Positions 62,801 through 64,000 of a stretch of 64,000 nt of DNA are shown here, piece after piece (positions within the stretch are counted from its first letter, which is position 1; every line of letters starts with the position of its first letter). A program made the translations under genes and the position numbers. Source of the DNA: Fuscovulum ytuae (GTDB taxonomy: Bacteria; Pseudomonadota; Alphaproteobacteria; Rhodobacterales; Rhodobacteraceae); assembly GCF_029953595.1 (NCBI RefSeq), contig NZ_CP124535.1:2525001-2589000 (forward strand), read 5' to 3'. The notes beneath the pieces were generated by a model. That model saw nothing but the letters and a program-made list of their open reading frames with translations. It ran no database searches and was not told the origin of the DNA.

Positions 62801-63591
62801 TTCTTCAGGTCCACTCCGGGGGCAAAGGCGATGAAGAAGGGATTGTCCCAGCCCGGCTTGCCATAGGTCAGCGGTTCGTGCGTGTCGAAGCGGACGACAT
62901 GGCCCCCTGCCCCGCGCAGGACGGCATCGCCTGCGGCGGTGTCCCATTCCATGGTGCGGCCAAGGCGGGGATAAAGGTCGGCCTCGCCCGTGGCGACGAG
63001 ACAGAATTTCAGGCTGGAGCCAGCGCTTTTGGAATCGCGGACGGCGTATTTGCCGATGTAGTCATCGGTGGCCTGATCGCGGTGGGATTTCGACGCCACG
63101 ACCATGAGCGCGGTATTGTCGGGGGTGGACACGCGGATGGGGCGGGTTTCGCCGGGGTGGTTTTGGTCGAAGGGACCCGTTTCCTCGACCGCCATGCCAT
63201 CGGGGAGGGTGTAGAAGAGGCGGCCCTGCGCCGGGGCATAGACCACGCCGCGCCGGGGGATGCCGTCTTCGACATAGGCGATGTTCACGGTGAAATCGCC
63301 GCGGCGCTGAACGAATTCCTTGGTGCCATCCAGCGGATCGACGATCAGGAAGGTGCGGGCGGTCAGGGCGTGGCTTTCGGCCTGTTCTTCGGTGATGAGC
63401 GTCACTTCGGGGAAGGCCGCGCGCAGGCCTGCCGAGATGAGGGCATCGGCGGCCTCGTCCGCCTCGGTCACGGGGGAGGCGTCGGATTTCGACTTCACCT
63501 CGAAATCGGGGCCATTATAGACCGCGAGGATGGCATCGCCCGCCTGAAGCGCCAAGCGGCGGATGACCGGGATGAGGGTGTCGAAATCCAT
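62797..63591 (-). CDS. cysQ: 3'(2'),5'-bisphosphate nucleotidase CysQ
   Basis: CysQ removes 3'-phosphoadenosine 5'-phosphate, the by-product of PAPS-dependent sulfation. The 264-residue inositol-monophosphatase-fold protein has the metal motifs ADEAADALI...LITEEQ (Glu), IVDPLDGTKEFVQRRGDFTVN and EWDTAAGDAVLRGAGG. GAGG lies six bases before the ATG at 63591; the longer open frame upstream is not needed. Its presence near a sulfotransferase gene is consistent with sulfated surface glycans. Confidence 0.93.
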   Translation of the reverse strand: MDFDTLIPVIRRLALQAGDAILAVYNGPDFEVKSKSDASPVTEADEAADALISAGLRAAFPEVTLITEEQAESHALTARTFLIVDPLDGTKEFVQRRGDFTVNIAYVEDGIPRRGVVYAPAQGRLFYTLPDGMAVEETGPFDQNHPGETRPIRVSTPDNTALMVVASKSHRDQATDDYIGKYAVRDSKSAGSSLKFCLVATGEADLYPRLGRTMEWDTAAGDAVLRGAGGHVVRFDTHEPLTYGKPGWDNPFFIAFAPGVDLKK

Positions 63592-63726
63592 AAGAAACCT
63601 CGCATCGGCGGATTTTCCGCCACAGTTGAACGATACACGTGGTCGCCTTATCATGCCGGAAAGGAAAAACGGCAAGATTGAGCGGTACCGGGGTCGAAAG
63701 CGCCCCGCAGCACGAGGTGACGGCAG

Positions 63727-64000
63727 GTGCGGTTTTACGCAGAGGTCAAGCGGACACGGGCGCGGACGGCGTTCGGCATGTTGGAACTGGTGTTCCACGG
63801 CGCGGTGCACAATGTGCGCAAGACCCATACCAGCGCGGTGATCGGCCTTTTGCTGAACCTTACGCAAATGGTGATCATGATCGGGTTCTTTTACCTGATG
63901 ATGAACTTTGCGGGGATGCGCGGGACGTCCATACGGGGCGACTATGTGCTGTTCCTGATGTCCGGCATTTTCATGTTCATGACGCATGTGAAGACGTTGC
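63727..64000 (+). CDS. ABC-2 type polysaccharide export permease, KpsM-like (partial)
   Basis: The first 91 codons are visible; the gene leaves the window at the right edge. The start is a GTG with GAGGTG seven bases upstream. The product begins with a basic stretch (RFYAEVKRTRARTAFGML), then ELVFHGAVHNVRKTHTSAV and two membrane helices (about 43-61 and 74-88). This matches permeases of capsule or O-antigen ABC exporters. Divergent from cysQ. A conclusive name needs the rest of the gene. Confidence 0.75.
   Translation, partial: MRFYAEVKRTRARTAFGMLELVFHGAVHNVRKTHTSAVIGLLLNLTQMVIMIGFFYLMMNFAGMRGTSIRGDYVLFLMSGIFMFMTHVKTL

Overview
The window is chromosomal DNA of about 64% GC (estimated by eye) from an alphaproteobacterium of the order Rhodobacterales, family Rhodobacteraceae. 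Support comes from the short zinc-less L36 protein next to tRNA-Val, the fbc-type petABC operon, a petP/petR regulator pair as in Rhodobacter capsulatus, an FzlA-like GST, and the kdsD-lptCAB-hpf-ptsN order. I see no phage, transposon, integron or CRISPR. It looks like ordinary core chromosome, and the odd signals are mostly in the intergenic DNA.

Layout, left part (0-24 kb): msrQ/msrP periplasmic methionine sulfoxide repair; a fasciclin-domain protein; clpB behind a heat-shock-like promoter; a four-gene minus-strand cluster (ROK kinase, CutC, an unknown protein, a TolB-like propeller); pyrF; a Nudix hydrolase; an NfeD/SPFH membrane pair; a DinB polymerase with a zinc-ribbon-like N terminus; an N-formylglutamate amidohydrolase; tRNA-Val and rpmJ; a PaiB-like protein, a GST and a LysE exporter; petABC (cytochrome bc1); the thiBPQ thiamine transporter behind a TPP riboswitch; and aroC.

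Middle part (23-50 kb): a DMT exporter, an HU protein, AMP nucleosidase, a YeeZ-like SDR protein, TerC, a bacterial voltage-gated sodium channel, the dxs-ispA-xseB-deacetylase cluster (isoprenoid precursors), petPR, ilvE, an amidinotransferase-family hydrolase, an unannotated 55-residue basic protein, queG, fzlA-like GST, mtgA, glutamate synthase (gltD, a secreted unknown, gltB), uppP, a di-haem-type cytochrome c, an NDUFA9-like protein and tRNA-Leu(CAG).

Right part (50-64 kb) is devoted to the cell envelope: short RNase D, kdsD, lptC, lptA, lptB, then hpf and ptsN (the usual rpoN and kdsC are absent here); a two-domain sulfotransferase, a core-2/I-branching-type glycosyltransferase, two paralogous family-2 glycosyltransferases, galU, kdsB, cysQ and the start of a capsule-type ABC permease. 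Together these supply Kdo, UDP-glucose, sulfate metabolism, and LPS or capsule assembly and export.

The most unusual observations are non-coding: (i) a 14-bp inverted repeat CGTTAAGGTTAACG placed on a strict 20-bp lattice, followed by an 11-copy 8-bp minisatellite, both in the thiB-aroC gap; (ii) a 12-bp iteron array present almost identically at two distant loci; (iii) two composite double-hairpin palindromes after petC; (iv) three copies of a hairpin plus GAGTATTTTT..CCAAGATGAAG element, two of which overlap the start region of the next gene.
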